DNA of 64,000 bases, from contig NZ_QOIL01000001.1 of the NCBI RefSeq assembly GCF_003323745.1, positions 310,001 through 374,000 on the forward strand. The letters run 5' to 3'. Positions within the stretch are counted from its first letter, which is position 1. Each line of letters opens with the position of its first letter. Of the stretch, positions 25,140-33,395 are shown piece after piece. The notes below the pieces were generated by a model that was not told the DNA's origin, did no database searches, and worked only from the letters and a program-made list of their open reading frames with translations. This stretch comes from Sphaerisporangium album (GTDB lineage Bacteria > Actinomycetota > Actinomycetes > Streptosporangiales > Streptosporangiaceae). The translations under genes and the position numbers were made by a program.

Positions 25140-26435
25140 GTGGTCGAGCAGCCGAATCGGTTCGGGGAAGAGCTCCGGAGACGCCGTCTCGCCGCCGGAC
25201 TCACGCTTACACAACTGGCCGGCCTGGTGCATTACAGCAAGGGCCAGTTGAGCAAGGTCGAGCGGGGCCTCAAGCCGCCCAGCCGCGAACTGGCCACTCA
25301 CTGCGACGCGAAGCTCGACGCCAAAGGTGCTCTCACGGCCCTGGCACGCGCGAGCCTGCCCGGAACCGAAGCCGAAGCCGCGGAGACGAGCACCGGTGAT
25401 GAGGAGGTGTGGCTCATGCAGTTGTCCCCCGACGGGCAGAGCTGGTTCCGGACCGTGGGCCGGCGGCAGGTGGTCGTCGCGGGCGCCGCCTCGATGGCCG
25501 CTATGAGCATCGGCAGACCGGGTGCGTCGTCCACCGCCGACGGCGAAAGGTTCCTGGAGGCGTCCCGATCGCTCTTCGACGAGTACCGGCGGCTCGGCCA
25601 GACCGGAAGTCCCGGCTTCCTGATGCCCGCCCTCATCGCGCAGACGCATGTGCTGCGCGAACTCTCCGCGCACGCCGGCTCGCGCGTCCGCCGCGACCTG
25701 CTGAAGATGGGCTCCCGGTACGCCGAGTACGTCGGCTGGCTGGCGCAGGAGGCGGGCGACGAGAGGGCCGCTTTGTGGTGGACGCGACGCGCCGTCGAAC
25801 TCGCGGCGGCCGGTGGTGACGGCGACCTGGCCGCTTACGGGCTGGTACGGCGCGCGCTGGTCACGCTCTACCGGGGAGAGGCCGAGCAGACCGTGGAGCT
25901 GGCCCGGCGGGCGCAGAGCGGTACGGTGCCGCCGCGCATCCATGGGCTGGCCGCCCAGCGCGAGGCCCAGGGGCACGCCCTAGCGGGGGACTACGACGCC
26001 TCCATGCGGGGCCTGGACCGGGCCCGGACGCTGCTCGCGCGGCACACGCCCGACGCCGGCTCCCCCGTCATCGGCAGCACCAATCTGCCGGACTCGGTCG
26101 CGATGGTGACCGGTTGGTGCCTGCACGACCTCGGGCGCTGCCGGGAGGCCGCGGAGATCCTGGACGCCCAGCTCGCGCAGGTGCCGTCCCACGCGACGCG
26201 CACCCAGGTCCGGTACGGCGTGCGGCGGGCGCTCGCCTACGCCGCGGCCGGGGAGATCGACCACGCGTGCGAGCTGGCCGAACGGCTGCTCGGCGACGCG
26301 ATCATCGTGAGCTCGGCGACCGTCGGCGCTGACCTCCGCAGCCTCGCCCGCACCCTGGCCCGCCACCCGCGCAACCCCGCGGTCCGCTCCCTGGCCCCCC
26401 GGCTCGCCACAGCCCTGCACGTCATCGCCCCGTAA
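25140..26435 (+). CDS. XRE-family helix-turn-helix regulator with TPR-like domain
   Basis: A 431-residue protein. Residues 8-60 form a Cro/C1-type helix-turn-helix (LRRRRLAAGLTLTQLAGLVH, YSKGQLSKVERG). A hydrophobic stretch RQVVVAGAASMAAMSIG lies near residue 110, and the rest consists of helical TPR-like pairs (ERAALWWTRRAVELAAAGGD, CREAAEILDAQLAQVPSHAT). GTG at 25140 is preferred because GGAGG sits five bases before it. The gene ends 43 bases before the TIR gene on the same strand, so it may regulate that module; such regulators in actinomycetes often sense peptides through the TPR part, which here is inference. Confidence 0.8.
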   Translation: MVEQPNRFGEELRRRRLAAGLTLTQLAGLVHYSKGQLSKVERGLKPPSRELATHCDAKLDAKGALTALARASLPGTEAEAAETSTGDEEVWLMQLSPDGQSWFRTVGRRQVVVAGAASMAAMSIGRPGASSTADGERFLEASRSLFDEYRRLGQTGSPGFLMPALIAQTHVLRELSAHAGSRVRRDLLKMGSRYAEYVGWLAQEAGDERAALWWTRRAVELAAAGGDGDLAAYGLVRRALVTLYRGEAEQTVELARRAQSGTVPPRIHGLAAQREAQGHALAGDYDASMRGLDRARTLLARHTPDAGSPVIGSTNLPDSVAMVTGWCLHDLGRCREAAEILDAQLAQVPSHATRTQVRYGVRRALAYAAAGEIDHACELAERLLGDAIIVSSATVGADLRSLARTLARHPRNPAVRSLAPRLATALHVIAP

Positions 26436-26478
26436 AGATCATCTCGCTCACATTCCTCGGACGAAGGGAGCTTTCGGC

Positions 26479-27264
26479 ATGCACGAAATCTTCATCAACT
26501 ATCGCACCGGCGACGGGGACAAGACGGCCGCAGTGCTGGATCGGGAACTGTCGCATCGCTTCGGGGAGGAGCACGTCTTCCGTGCGTCGAAATCCATAAG
26601 AGCCGGTCGGGCGTACGCCGAAGAATTGATCAACGGTGTGCGGTCCAGCGCCGTCGTGCTGGTGGTCATCGGGCAGGGTTGGTCCGCGCATCCCGCCCTG
26701 CACGACGAGAACGACTGGGTACGCAGGGAGATCCTCGAGGCGTACGCGAGTGGGACGCGTGTCATTCCGATCATCGAAGGCAGGAAGAACGACCGTCTGT
26801 GCGTCGCGGACCTGCCTGCCGAGTTGGCGCGGATCGCGGAGGTCCAGTCGTTGCGGCTCGACCTGCAGAAGGGCTCCGTCGATCTGGTGCACATCGGAGA
26901 CGAGCTCACCGATTACGTTCCCGCTCTGAAGAAGGCCGATCGCCGTCGCCGGGAAGCCGCTGAGCCCGGGACGGTGAACAACACGGCCGGCGACGTGCAC
27001 GGCCCGGCGATGCAGTCCAGGGACATCACCGGCGACGTGTCGGGCGAGAAGAACGTCATCACCGGCACTCAAGGGCCGGTTCACACCGGAAAGGGCGACA
27101 TCAATCAGAACACCACCCGCCACGAGACCACTAACAACCACGACAACCGCACCTACGACCACCGCACCGACAACTCCCGGCACTACGGGACGAACAACGT
27201 CTCCGGCGAGAACCAGGGCGGAATACACCAGCGCTTCGACTTCTCGGGCGATGACGAGGACTGA
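26479..27264 (+). CDS. TIR-domain protein with glycine/asparagine-rich repeat tail
   Basis: A 261-residue protein. Residues 1-150 form a bacterial TIR domain: EIFINYRTGD (strand A/BB start), RASKSIRAGRAYAEELINGV, SSAVVLVVIGQGW and NDWVRREI, where Glu84 is in the position of the NAD-cleaving glutamate of enzymatic TIRs. Residues 165-260 are a polar tail of short repeats (AGDVHGPAMQSRDITGDV, then GPVHTGKGDINQN) likely to form a beta structure used for partner binding. AAGGGAG precedes the ATG. The NTPase gene starts seven bases after the stop. Known TIR effectors cleave NAD when a partner senses infection; this role here is inferred. Confidence 0.85.
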   Translation: MHEIFINYRTGDGDKTAAVLDRELSHRFGEEHVFRASKSIRAGRAYAEELINGVRSSAVVLVVIGQGWSAHPALHDENDWVRREILEAYASGTRVIPIIEGRKNDRLCVADLPAELARIAEVQSLRLDLQKGSVDLVHIGDELTDYVPALKKADRRRREAAEPGTVNNTAGDVHGPAMQSRDITGDVSGEKNVITGTQGPVHTGKGDINQNTTRHETTNNHDNRTYDHRTDNSRHYGTNNVSGENQGGIHQRFDFSGDDED

Positions 27265-27270
27265 CGCGCG

Positions 27271-29250
27271 ATGAACGACCGGTTCAACACGCAGATGTTC
27301 AACCCCCGGGGCACAAACGTGCATGCCGGGGAGGGCGACCAGTACATCGACCAGAACATTACTATGTACACACTGGCCGCGGACTTCAGGGGCAGGAGAC
27401 CTCGTGATGTCGCCGTCGACGAACTGCTGTGGCTGAAGCGACGCTTCGTCCCCCCCTCGGGATTCGCCAAGGCGGATGCCATCCTGCGTTCCACCGGAAC
27501 CGTCCTGCTGGACGGGCCGCCCGGCAGTGGCCGGAGCGCCGCCGCGAAGATGCTCCTGGACGGGCTGCGGTCGGGCACCGAGGCGCTGCACGAGCTGCCG
27601 TTGCAGGACGGCGCGCCCCGCCTGAATCCCCAGCAGGACGTCGGCGACGGAGATCTGCTGTGGCTCGACCTCTCGGACATTACCGAGCAGCTTTGGGTCG
27701 AGGTGCATGGCGAACTCTCCTCGTTGCGTCACACCGTTCTGCGGCGGGGAGCGCGGCTGGTGGTCGTGCTCCTGCACCACAGGGCCGAGCGGCTCCGGGG
27801 GGAACTGGGCGAATTCCGCGCTGACATCGCACGGCCGTCCGCTCTGGACGTGGTTCGGCTTCACCTGAGGCACGCCGGTCTCTCGGCGGAGGAGTTCCGG
27901 CGGCCGACCCCGGAACTGGACGGATTCCTCGCTGCGAGCCGCTCGATGCGGGAGATCGAGGAATTCGCCGGATTCGTGAGTCGCGCGCGGGCCGAGAACC
28001 GGCAAGGAGGGTTTCCGGCCTGGTGCGCGCTGGCCCGCGGCGCCATGAGCGATCAGAGCAAAGACGTCGCCATGCTCTTCGGGAACCTCGGCAAGGGACC
28101 GCAGCGGGCGTTGCTTCTCGCCACGGCGCTGTTGTCGGGTGCCCACGCCGATCAGGTGGCCGAGGCCGCCACCACCCTCCTGGACCTGGTCGAGTACTCG
28201 CGGGACGATTCCCCTCTGGAACGTGCGGATCTGGCCACGCGGTTCAGAGAGATCCGCGCTGTGACCGATGCCGACAGAAACGTGCGCTTCAAGGTGCTCG
28301 GATTCGACGCCGCGGTCCGCACCCATTTCTGGACTCACATGCCGGAGTTGCGCGAGCATCTGCGGGCCTGGGTCGGAAGGACCGTTGAGTCCGCCGGCCT
28401 CGGAGACAGGGACCGAGACCTTCTCATCAAGCGGTTCGCCGACCAGTGCCTGCCACTCGGATACAGAGACAGCCTGGTCACGCTGGTGAAGGGGTTGACC
28501 TCCCAGCCCGCGACCAACGTCCGCCTGCGGGCGGCCTCCCAGGCGTTGAAGCACGGCCTCGAACATCCGGAACAAGGGCGGTTCTTCCGCAGGACGATCT
28601 ACGACTGGTCACAACAGCCGAACCTGTCGCCTGGGTTCACCAAGGTGCTGGTGGCGATGTGCGCGGAGGTCATGTCGGTCCGGCATCCGGCGCAGGCGCT
28701 CGTCCGGCTCCATCACCTGGCGAGGCGGGAGCGCCGGACCACGGATGCGCGGGAGGCGCTCGTCCGGCTGGGGCGCGAGGGGGACACCCGGCTCCGGCGC
28801 CTGTTGCTGGAGCGGCTGGCCACTCCTGCTGCCGACGGGCAGATCCGGGCCGCCGACGTGGAGCTGTTCCTGGAGGTCGGCAACCCGGTGATGGTGAGCG
28901 AGTCGCAGAGGCCGGCCCTTCCGCTCATCGCCGACGCCGCCGTCCAGGACCTGCTGGCCATCGGGTGGGGTGTCGTCTTCGAGCGGCGCTCGCACGAGGA
29001 GTGGGCCCCCTTCGCGCGATCCTGGCTCAGTGCGGCGTCCGACGAGGTGCGGCATCGCGACCGGCTCCTCGACGTGCTGATCACCCCGGAGCGGCCGGAC
29101 GAGGTTCTGTCTCGTCTCTTCGTGATCGCCCGCGACCTGCCCTCCACCGAGTCCGGCGAGATCACCACGCCCGGCGAGCGGGATCACCGCGCCTTCACCG
29201 AGTACGTCCTCCACAAGATCGATGCCGCTCAGGGCATCCCGGCCGCGTGA
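27271..29250 (+). CDS. Large P-loop NTPase linked to TIR protein
   Basis: A 659-residue protein. The first 35 residues carry NVHAGEGDQYIDQN, which matches VHTGKGDINQN in the TIR protein tail. A Walker A-like loop DGPPGSGRSAAAKML lies at residues 81-95, with Arg in place of the usual Lys. A Walker B-like GDLLWLDLSD is near 128. The remaining 500 residues are helical and may form a sensor (for example the segment 395-560 with repeated helix pairs). The architecture of small adaptor motif, atypical P-loop and long helical sensor recalls NTPases of bacterial conflict systems. No named family is assigned. Confidence 0.65.
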   Translation: MNDRFNTQMFNPRGTNVHAGEGDQYIDQNITMYTLAADFRGRRPRDVAVDELLWLKRRFVPPSGFAKADAILRSTGTVLLDGPPGSGRSAAAKMLLDGLRSGTEALHELPLQDGAPRLNPQQDVGDGDLLWLDLSDITEQLWVEVHGELSSLRHTVLRRGARLVVVLLHHRAERLRGELGEFRADIARPSALDVVRLHLRHAGLSAEEFRRPTPELDGFLAASRSMREIEEFAGFVSRARAENRQGGFPAWCALARGAMSDQSKDVAMLFGNLGKGPQRALLLATALLSGAHADQVAEAATTLLDLVEYSRDDSPLERADLATRFREIRAVTDADRNVRFKVLGFDAAVRTHFWTHMPELREHLRAWVGRTVESAGLGDRDRDLLIKRFADQCLPLGYRDSLVTLVKGLTSQPATNVRLRAASQALKHGLEHPEQGRFFRRTIYDWSQQPNLSPGFTKVLVAMCAEVMSVRHPAQALVRLHHLARRERRTTDAREALVRLGREGDTRLRRLLLERLATPAADGQIRAADVELFLEVGNPVMVSESQRPALPLIADAAVQDLLAIGWGVVFERRSHEEWAPFARSWLSAASDEVRHRDRLLDVLITPERPDEVLSRLFVIARDLPSTESGEITTPGERDHRAFTEYVLHKIDAAQGIPAA

Positions 29251-29259
29251 GGTGTCGCC

Positions 29260-30438
29260 ATGACGATGAATCGAGAAGAACGCGCTGCGAATCACGGCCG
29301 CAGGACGGTGGCCGTCTACTTCCTCCTCTTCTGCGGCCTGATCGTCGCGGGCCTGCTGCTGTTCGCGCCCCTGCCCGTCTGGACGAGGGTGGCCGTCGGC
29401 CTGTCGCTCGCGGCCGTGGGGATCCTGTTCGCGCGGGCCGGCGGCGGACGCCGATCGTACGCGCCGCCTCTTCCGCTTCCGGAACCGTACGTGCCGGTGC
29501 CCCGTCCGGAGCCGCAGGAGCGGCAGGTCATGCGGATCCGGCTCCCGAGCGCGGAGGACGATTACGACTTCCTGTTCTCCGCGACGGTGCGCTGGACCCC
29601 GATCGGGGTGGTGGACAATCCGTCGATGGTCGGCCTGGCCGGTCTCGCCGTCGAGGCGATTCTGGACCGTGCCCGCAGCGTCACCGAGAAGCGGGATCCG
29701 GCCAGGGCGTCACTCGTGCAGCACGAGTTGAACGGAATTCTCGGCAGGATGCAGCCGGACCGCGAGCGGTACCTGAACGCGATGGCTGATTCGGTCACGC
29801 TCGCCCTTTCCGACTCCGACCAGGAACGCCTCGACCGGCTCGCCGGGATACGCAAGGAGAAGGCGGTCTGGGAGCACGAGAGAAAGCACGAGCAGAGCAA
29901 ACGCGACTACCTCGGCGAGGATGTGCTGAAGGACCCCGGGAGCGCCGTCGTCTGGTATCTCGCCAGGAACGACGATCAGGTCGAGAGGGCGGTCAAGGAC
30001 ATCGGCCTTCTCGCCCAGCTCTCCTCCGCGGCGAACAACGCGGACGTGCCCGAGCGTTTCCAGCATCTCGTGCCGTTCCCCGTTCCCGTCCCGGCCGGGT
30101 CGGCGGCGCACGCGGGGGATGGCGAGGCGAACGGCCGCCCGTCGTCGGCAGCGGACCATTTCGCGGCGTTCCTGCGCGCGGCCGGCTTCACGGAGGAGGA
30201 TCCGAAGCGTGTCCTGTACGTCCAGCGGAACGTCTTGTTCCTCTCCAAGCAGGGCAAAGGTGAAGTGGCGGACGACCTGGCCCGCCGGTTCGACGTTCCG
30301 TCCCCGGCTCCCGGCGACCCCCGCTTCCCGCGTCCTGGCGAGCCCCCGTTCCCGCCGCCGCCGGACGATCTCTATCCGCCGCCCGACGGTCCCGAGGACG
30401 ATCCGGGGCACGGCCCGCAGGACGAGCCAGGTCTCTGA
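29260..30438 (+). CDS. Two-helix membrane protein with large cytosolic domain, unknown function
   Basis: A 392-residue protein. Two membrane helices (residues 15-38 and 43-60) are followed by a proline-rich linker, a mixed domain (about 85-215, DYDFLFSATVRWTPIGVVDN onward, then charged helices such as RKEKAVWEHERKHEQSKRDY) and a proline/aspartate-rich tail. The middle has the feel of an SPFH/band-7-like protein, though this is weak. The gene follows the NTPase by nine bases and belongs to the same operon. It could anchor the TIR-NTPase complex at the membrane. Confidence 0.6.
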   Translation: MTMNREERAANHGRRTVAVYFLLFCGLIVAGLLLFAPLPVWTRVAVGLSLAAVGILFARAGGGRRSYAPPLPLPEPYVPVPRPEPQERQVMRIRLPSAEDDYDFLFSATVRWTPIGVVDNPSMVGLAGLAVEAILDRARSVTEKRDPARASLVQHELNGILGRMQPDRERYLNAMADSVTLALSDSDQERLDRLAGIRKEKAVWEHERKHEQSKRDYLGEDVLKDPGSAVVWYLARNDDQVERAVKDIGLLAQLSSAANNADVPERFQHLVPFPVPVPAGSAAHAGDGEANGRPSSAADHFAAFLRAAGFTEEDPKRVLYVQRNVLFLSKQGKGEVADDLARRFDVPSPAPGDPRFPRPGEPPFPPPPDDLYPPPDGPEDDPGHGPQDEPGL

Positions 30439-30552
30439 GCGTCGCCGCCGGGGTACGGGCGGGCCTGTCGGAGATCGGAAAGCGGCGGTTTCGTACCTCT
30501 TCGTTGTGGGAGCATGGCGGGGTTCAGGTCCCGGGCGATATGAGGAAGGGCG

Positions 30553-31278
30553 ATGGCGAGCCGGAACGTGGGGAGGCCGTCCAGGCAGCTCAATCCTCTG
30601 TGGATCATCTCGCTCTTCCTCGGGATCGCCGAGGTCACCATGGGCATCGCCGCCACGCAGGCGCAGGGGTGGGTCCAGGGATTGTTCGCCGCCTTCTCCA
30701 TCGTGTTCCCGATGGGGGTGGCGGGGGCGTTCTTCGCCATCCTGTGGAAGAAGCCGTACGTCCTGTACTCGCCGGAGGACTTCGGGGGGCGGTCGAGCGT
30801 GACCGACTTCGTCGCGGCGTTGTCGTCCCGCGCCGACCGCAACATGAAGGACGTCGAGCACCTGGTGCGCTCGGCGGTGAGCGCGGCGTTGCCCATCTCC
30901 TCCAACGTGGACAGGCTGAGCGTCGCCGACCGCGCGGTCGACGTCGCCAGGCACGAGATGCGGGAGCGCTGGATCGAGGTCGACCTGGGAAGGATCAACC
31001 CCTTTCTCAAGGATTATCCGTTCCGGGTGCCCTACGAGTCGGTCCCGACCGTCGAGGACCTTCTCGGCCAGGTCTACTTCGCCCTGTCGGATCGCGTGGG
31101 CGTCTACTCCTACGGTGAGGAATGGGTGCTCCAGGACTCCGCCGGCGAGAAGCCGTACGTCGACGCGGGACGGGACTGGGCGCAGGCGAACCTCGGGACC
31201 TCGGACGACACGCGCGCGCTCGACGACCTCGGGATACGTCAGGGCGCGCGCCTCGTCGCCGTCCCGGTACGCCGCTAG
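30553..31278 (+). CDS. Two-helix membrane protein with C-terminal soluble domain, unknown function
   Basis: A 241-residue protein with two membrane segments (about residues 16-34 and 42-66) and a soluble C-terminal half of about 170 residues that begins with helical SSVTDFVAALSSRADRNMKD. GAGGAAGG precedes the ATG. The gene lies 114 bases downstream of the preceding membrane gene on the same strand and is the last gene of the TIR module. I do not recognise its family. Confidence 0.6.
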   Translation: MASRNVGRPSRQLNPLWIISLFLGIAEVTMGIAATQAQGWVQGLFAAFSIVFPMGVAGAFFAILWKKPYVLYSPEDFGGRSSVTDFVAALSSRADRNMKDVEHLVRSAVSAALPISSNVDRLSVADRAVDVARHEMRERWIEVDLGRINPFLKDYPFRVPYESVPTVEDLLGQVYFALSDRVGVYSYGEEWVLQDSAGEKPYVDAGRDWAQANLGTSDDTRALDDLGIRQGARLVAVPVRR

Positions 31279-31368
31279 CCGGGCGGGAGACGGGCCGGGA
31301 CCGCGGGGGTCAGCGGGTGTTGACGCGCAGCGAGACGATCTGGCCCGTGGAAGCCGGCCGGACCGGCG

Positions 31369-31482
31369 GTCACCTCCAAGGAGATCGCCGCCCGGCTCGT
31401 CCTCAGCTCGCGCACGGCCGGCGCCCATCTGCCCGACACCTTCAGCGAACTCGGCATCACCTCACGCAGGCGACCGCGCGAC
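31369..31482 (+). pseudogene. LuxR-type helix-turn-helix remnant
   Basis: The forward frame reads VTSKEIAARLVLSSRTAGAH then LPDTFSELGITSRRR, the end of a LuxR DNA-binding domain (compare TNKEIAARLVLSPRTVGAHL in intact members). No upstream receiver or start is present, so it is a fragment of about 35 codons. Confidence 0.55.
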
Positions 31483-31506
31483 CTGGACCGGTGGGCCGCG
31501 AACTGC

Positions 31507-33102
31507 TCACAGGCCGTCCGCGAGGGCCTTGGCGGCGAGTTCGCGGCACTCGGTCAGCGTCCGGGTGGCGAGGGCGGCGCGGACGGCCGGGACGCACACC
31601 GCCGCCATCGACAGGCTCGTCACGCCGAGGCCCGCGAGGACGGGGGCGAGCCTGGGATCGCCCGCCGCCTCGCCGCAGACGCCCACCGGCTTGCCCGCCG
31701 CACGCCCGGCCTCCGCGCAGCGGCCGATGAGCTCCAGCAGCGCGGGCTGCCAGGGGTCCAGCAGGTCGGCCAGGCCCGGGTGCTGGCGGTCGGCGGCCAG
31801 GGTGTACTGGCTCAGGTCGTTTGTGCCGATGCTGAGGAAGTCCACCTCGCGCAGTAGCCGGTCGGCGTGCAGCGCGGCGGCGGGCACTTCGACCATGACG
31901 CCGACGCGCGCGATGCCCCTGGCCCGGGCGCGGGCCGCGAACTCGGCGGCCTCGCCGGCCGTGGTGACCATGGGCGCCATGACCCAGGGCTCGGCGCCGG
32001 TCGCGTCGGCGGCCCGCGCGATCGCCTCCAACTGGGTGTCGAGCACTCCGGGCAGCAGCCGGGAGACCCGCAGCCCCCGTACGCCGAGCGCGGGGTTGGG
32101 CTCCTGCGGCAGGCCGAGGAAGGGCAGCGGCTTGTCGGTGCCGGCGTCCAGCGTCCTGACCACCACCAGCGGCGCCCGGGAGAAGACCTCGCTGTAGGCG
32201 GTGACCTGCTCCTCCAGTGAGGGCTCGGTCCTGCGGCCGAGGAACAGGAACTCGGTGCGGAACAGGCCGACCCCCTCGGCGCCGTCGGCGAGGTCGCGCG
32301 CGGAACCGATGTTGAGCAGCAGCTTGACCGGGTGGCCGTCGGAGGTGCGGCCGGGTCCCTCGCCTCGCGCCAGCTCGGCCCGCTCCCGCGCGTCCGCCGC
32401 CCGTACCCGCTCGGCGTCGGCGCCGCTCAGGCCGATGGCGATCTCTCCGGTGGCGCCGTCGACGCTGACGAGCGTGCCGTCGTCCAGCGACAGCGCGCCC
32501 GCGCAGCCGACGACGGCGGGCAGCCCGCGTCCGCGCGCGAGGATCGCGGTGTGGCTGGTCGGGCCGCCCTTCTCGGTGACCAGGGCCAGGACGGAGGCGT
32601 CCAGCCCGGCGGTGTCGGCGGGGGAGAGGTCCTCGGCGACGAGCACGAACGGGTGCCCGGGCGCGGGGACGCCGGGCGGGGGCAGGCCGAGCGCCGCCGC
32701 GACCGCGCGGTTGCGCAGGTCGTCGAGGTCGGCGGCCCGCTCCGCGAAGTACCCGCCCGCCTCCACCAGCGCCCGGCGGTGTACGGCGAAGGCGGCGTCG
32801 AGCGCGTGCGCGGCGTCCATGCCCGCGCGGCAGTTGTCCTCGACGCCGTCCCCGAGCATCGGATCGCGCGCCATCATCGCCTGGGCCTCCAGGATGTCGG
32901 CCGCCTCCGGGTCGCCCGCCGAGGCGGCGCGCCGTTCGAGATCCTCGGCGACCGCCTCAAGCGCGTGGGCGGCGGCCGCGGCCTCGGCGCCCGGGTCGGT
33001 CGCCGGGCGCGGCTGGGGCAGGGCGGGCGGGCCGGCCATCCGGATCACCGGTCCCGCGGTGCGCCCCGGGCTCACCCCGAGGCCGCGCAGCGCCTCACCC
33101 AT
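31507..33102 (-). CDS. ptsI: Phosphotransferase system enzyme I
   Basis: A 531-residue enzyme I, which takes phosphate from phosphoenolpyruvate and passes it to HPr. The phospho-histidine site is GGPTSHTAILARG, the PEP-binding signature is VMVEVPAAALHADRLLREVD then FLSIGTNDLSQYTLA, and the substrate lysine/arginine segment is RTEFLFLGR. The start at 33102 overlaps the HPr gene by eight bases (ATGGGTGA). It is slightly shorter than the E. coli enzyme. It ends a seven-gene phosphotransferase operon. Confidence 0.9.
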   Translation of the reverse strand: MGEALRGLGVSPGRTAGPVIRMAGPPALPQPRPATDPGAEAAAAAHALEAVAEDLERRAASAGDPEAADILEAQAMMARDPMLGDGVEDNCRAGMDAAHALDAAFAVHRRALVEAGGYFAERAADLDDLRNRAVAAALGLPPPGVPAPGHPFVLVAEDLSPADTAGLDASVLALVTEKGGPTSHTAILARGRGLPAVVGCAGALSLDDGTLVSVDGATGEIAIGLSGADAERVRAADARERAELARGEGPGRTSDGHPVKLLLNIGSARDLADGAEGVGLFRTEFLFLGRRTEPSLEEQVTAYSEVFSRAPLVVVRTLDAGTDKPLPFLGLPQEPNPALGVRGLRVSRLLPGVLDTQLEAIARAADATGAEPWVMAPMVTTAGEAAEFAARARARGIARVGVMVEVPAAALHADRLLREVDFLSIGTNDLSQYTLAADRQHPGLADLLDPWQPALLELIGRCAEAGRAAGKPVGVCGEAAGDPRLAPVLAGLGVTSLSMAAVCVPAVRAALATRTLTECRELAAKALADGL

Positions 33103-33379
33103 CGACGGCTTCCCCGGCGTCCAGGTCGCGGGACAGCAGCTTGACCAGCGTGTCGAGGGCCTCCTCGGCGCCGGGGCCGTCGGCGTCCAGGGTGACCTGG
33201 GTGCCGTGCACGGCGCCGAGGCTGAGCACGCCGAGCATGCTGGAGGCGGGGACCGGCTTGCCCTCGCCGACGCGGATCCGCACCCGCACCCCCTGGCGCG
33301 CGGCCTCCTGGACGAAGATCTTGGCGGGCCTGGCGTGCAGCCCGCTCGACGAGGCGACGGCCACTGTCCTTTCGGGCAT
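33095..33379 (-). CDS. ptsH: Phosphocarrier protein HPr
   Basis: A 94-residue HPr. The active His15 lies in SSGLHARPAKIFVQEA, and a Ser regulatory-site equivalent is in KPVPASSMLGVLSLGA. It relays phosphate from enzyme I to EIIA. It overlaps ptsI and follows the dehydrogenase gene by 16 bases. Confidence 0.92.
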   Translation of the reverse strand: MPERTVAVASSSGLHARPAKIFVQEAARQGVRVRIRVGEGKPVPASSMLGVLSLGAVHGTQVTLDADGPGAEEALDTLVKLLSRDLDAGEAVDG

Positions 33380-33395
33380 GGTTCGTCCTTCCTGC

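Noticed and set aside
26422-28575. A 717-codon reverse frame opposite the TIR and NTPase genes
   Set aside because: No start with ribosome site and no domain; the forward proteins have clear TIR and P-loop motifs.
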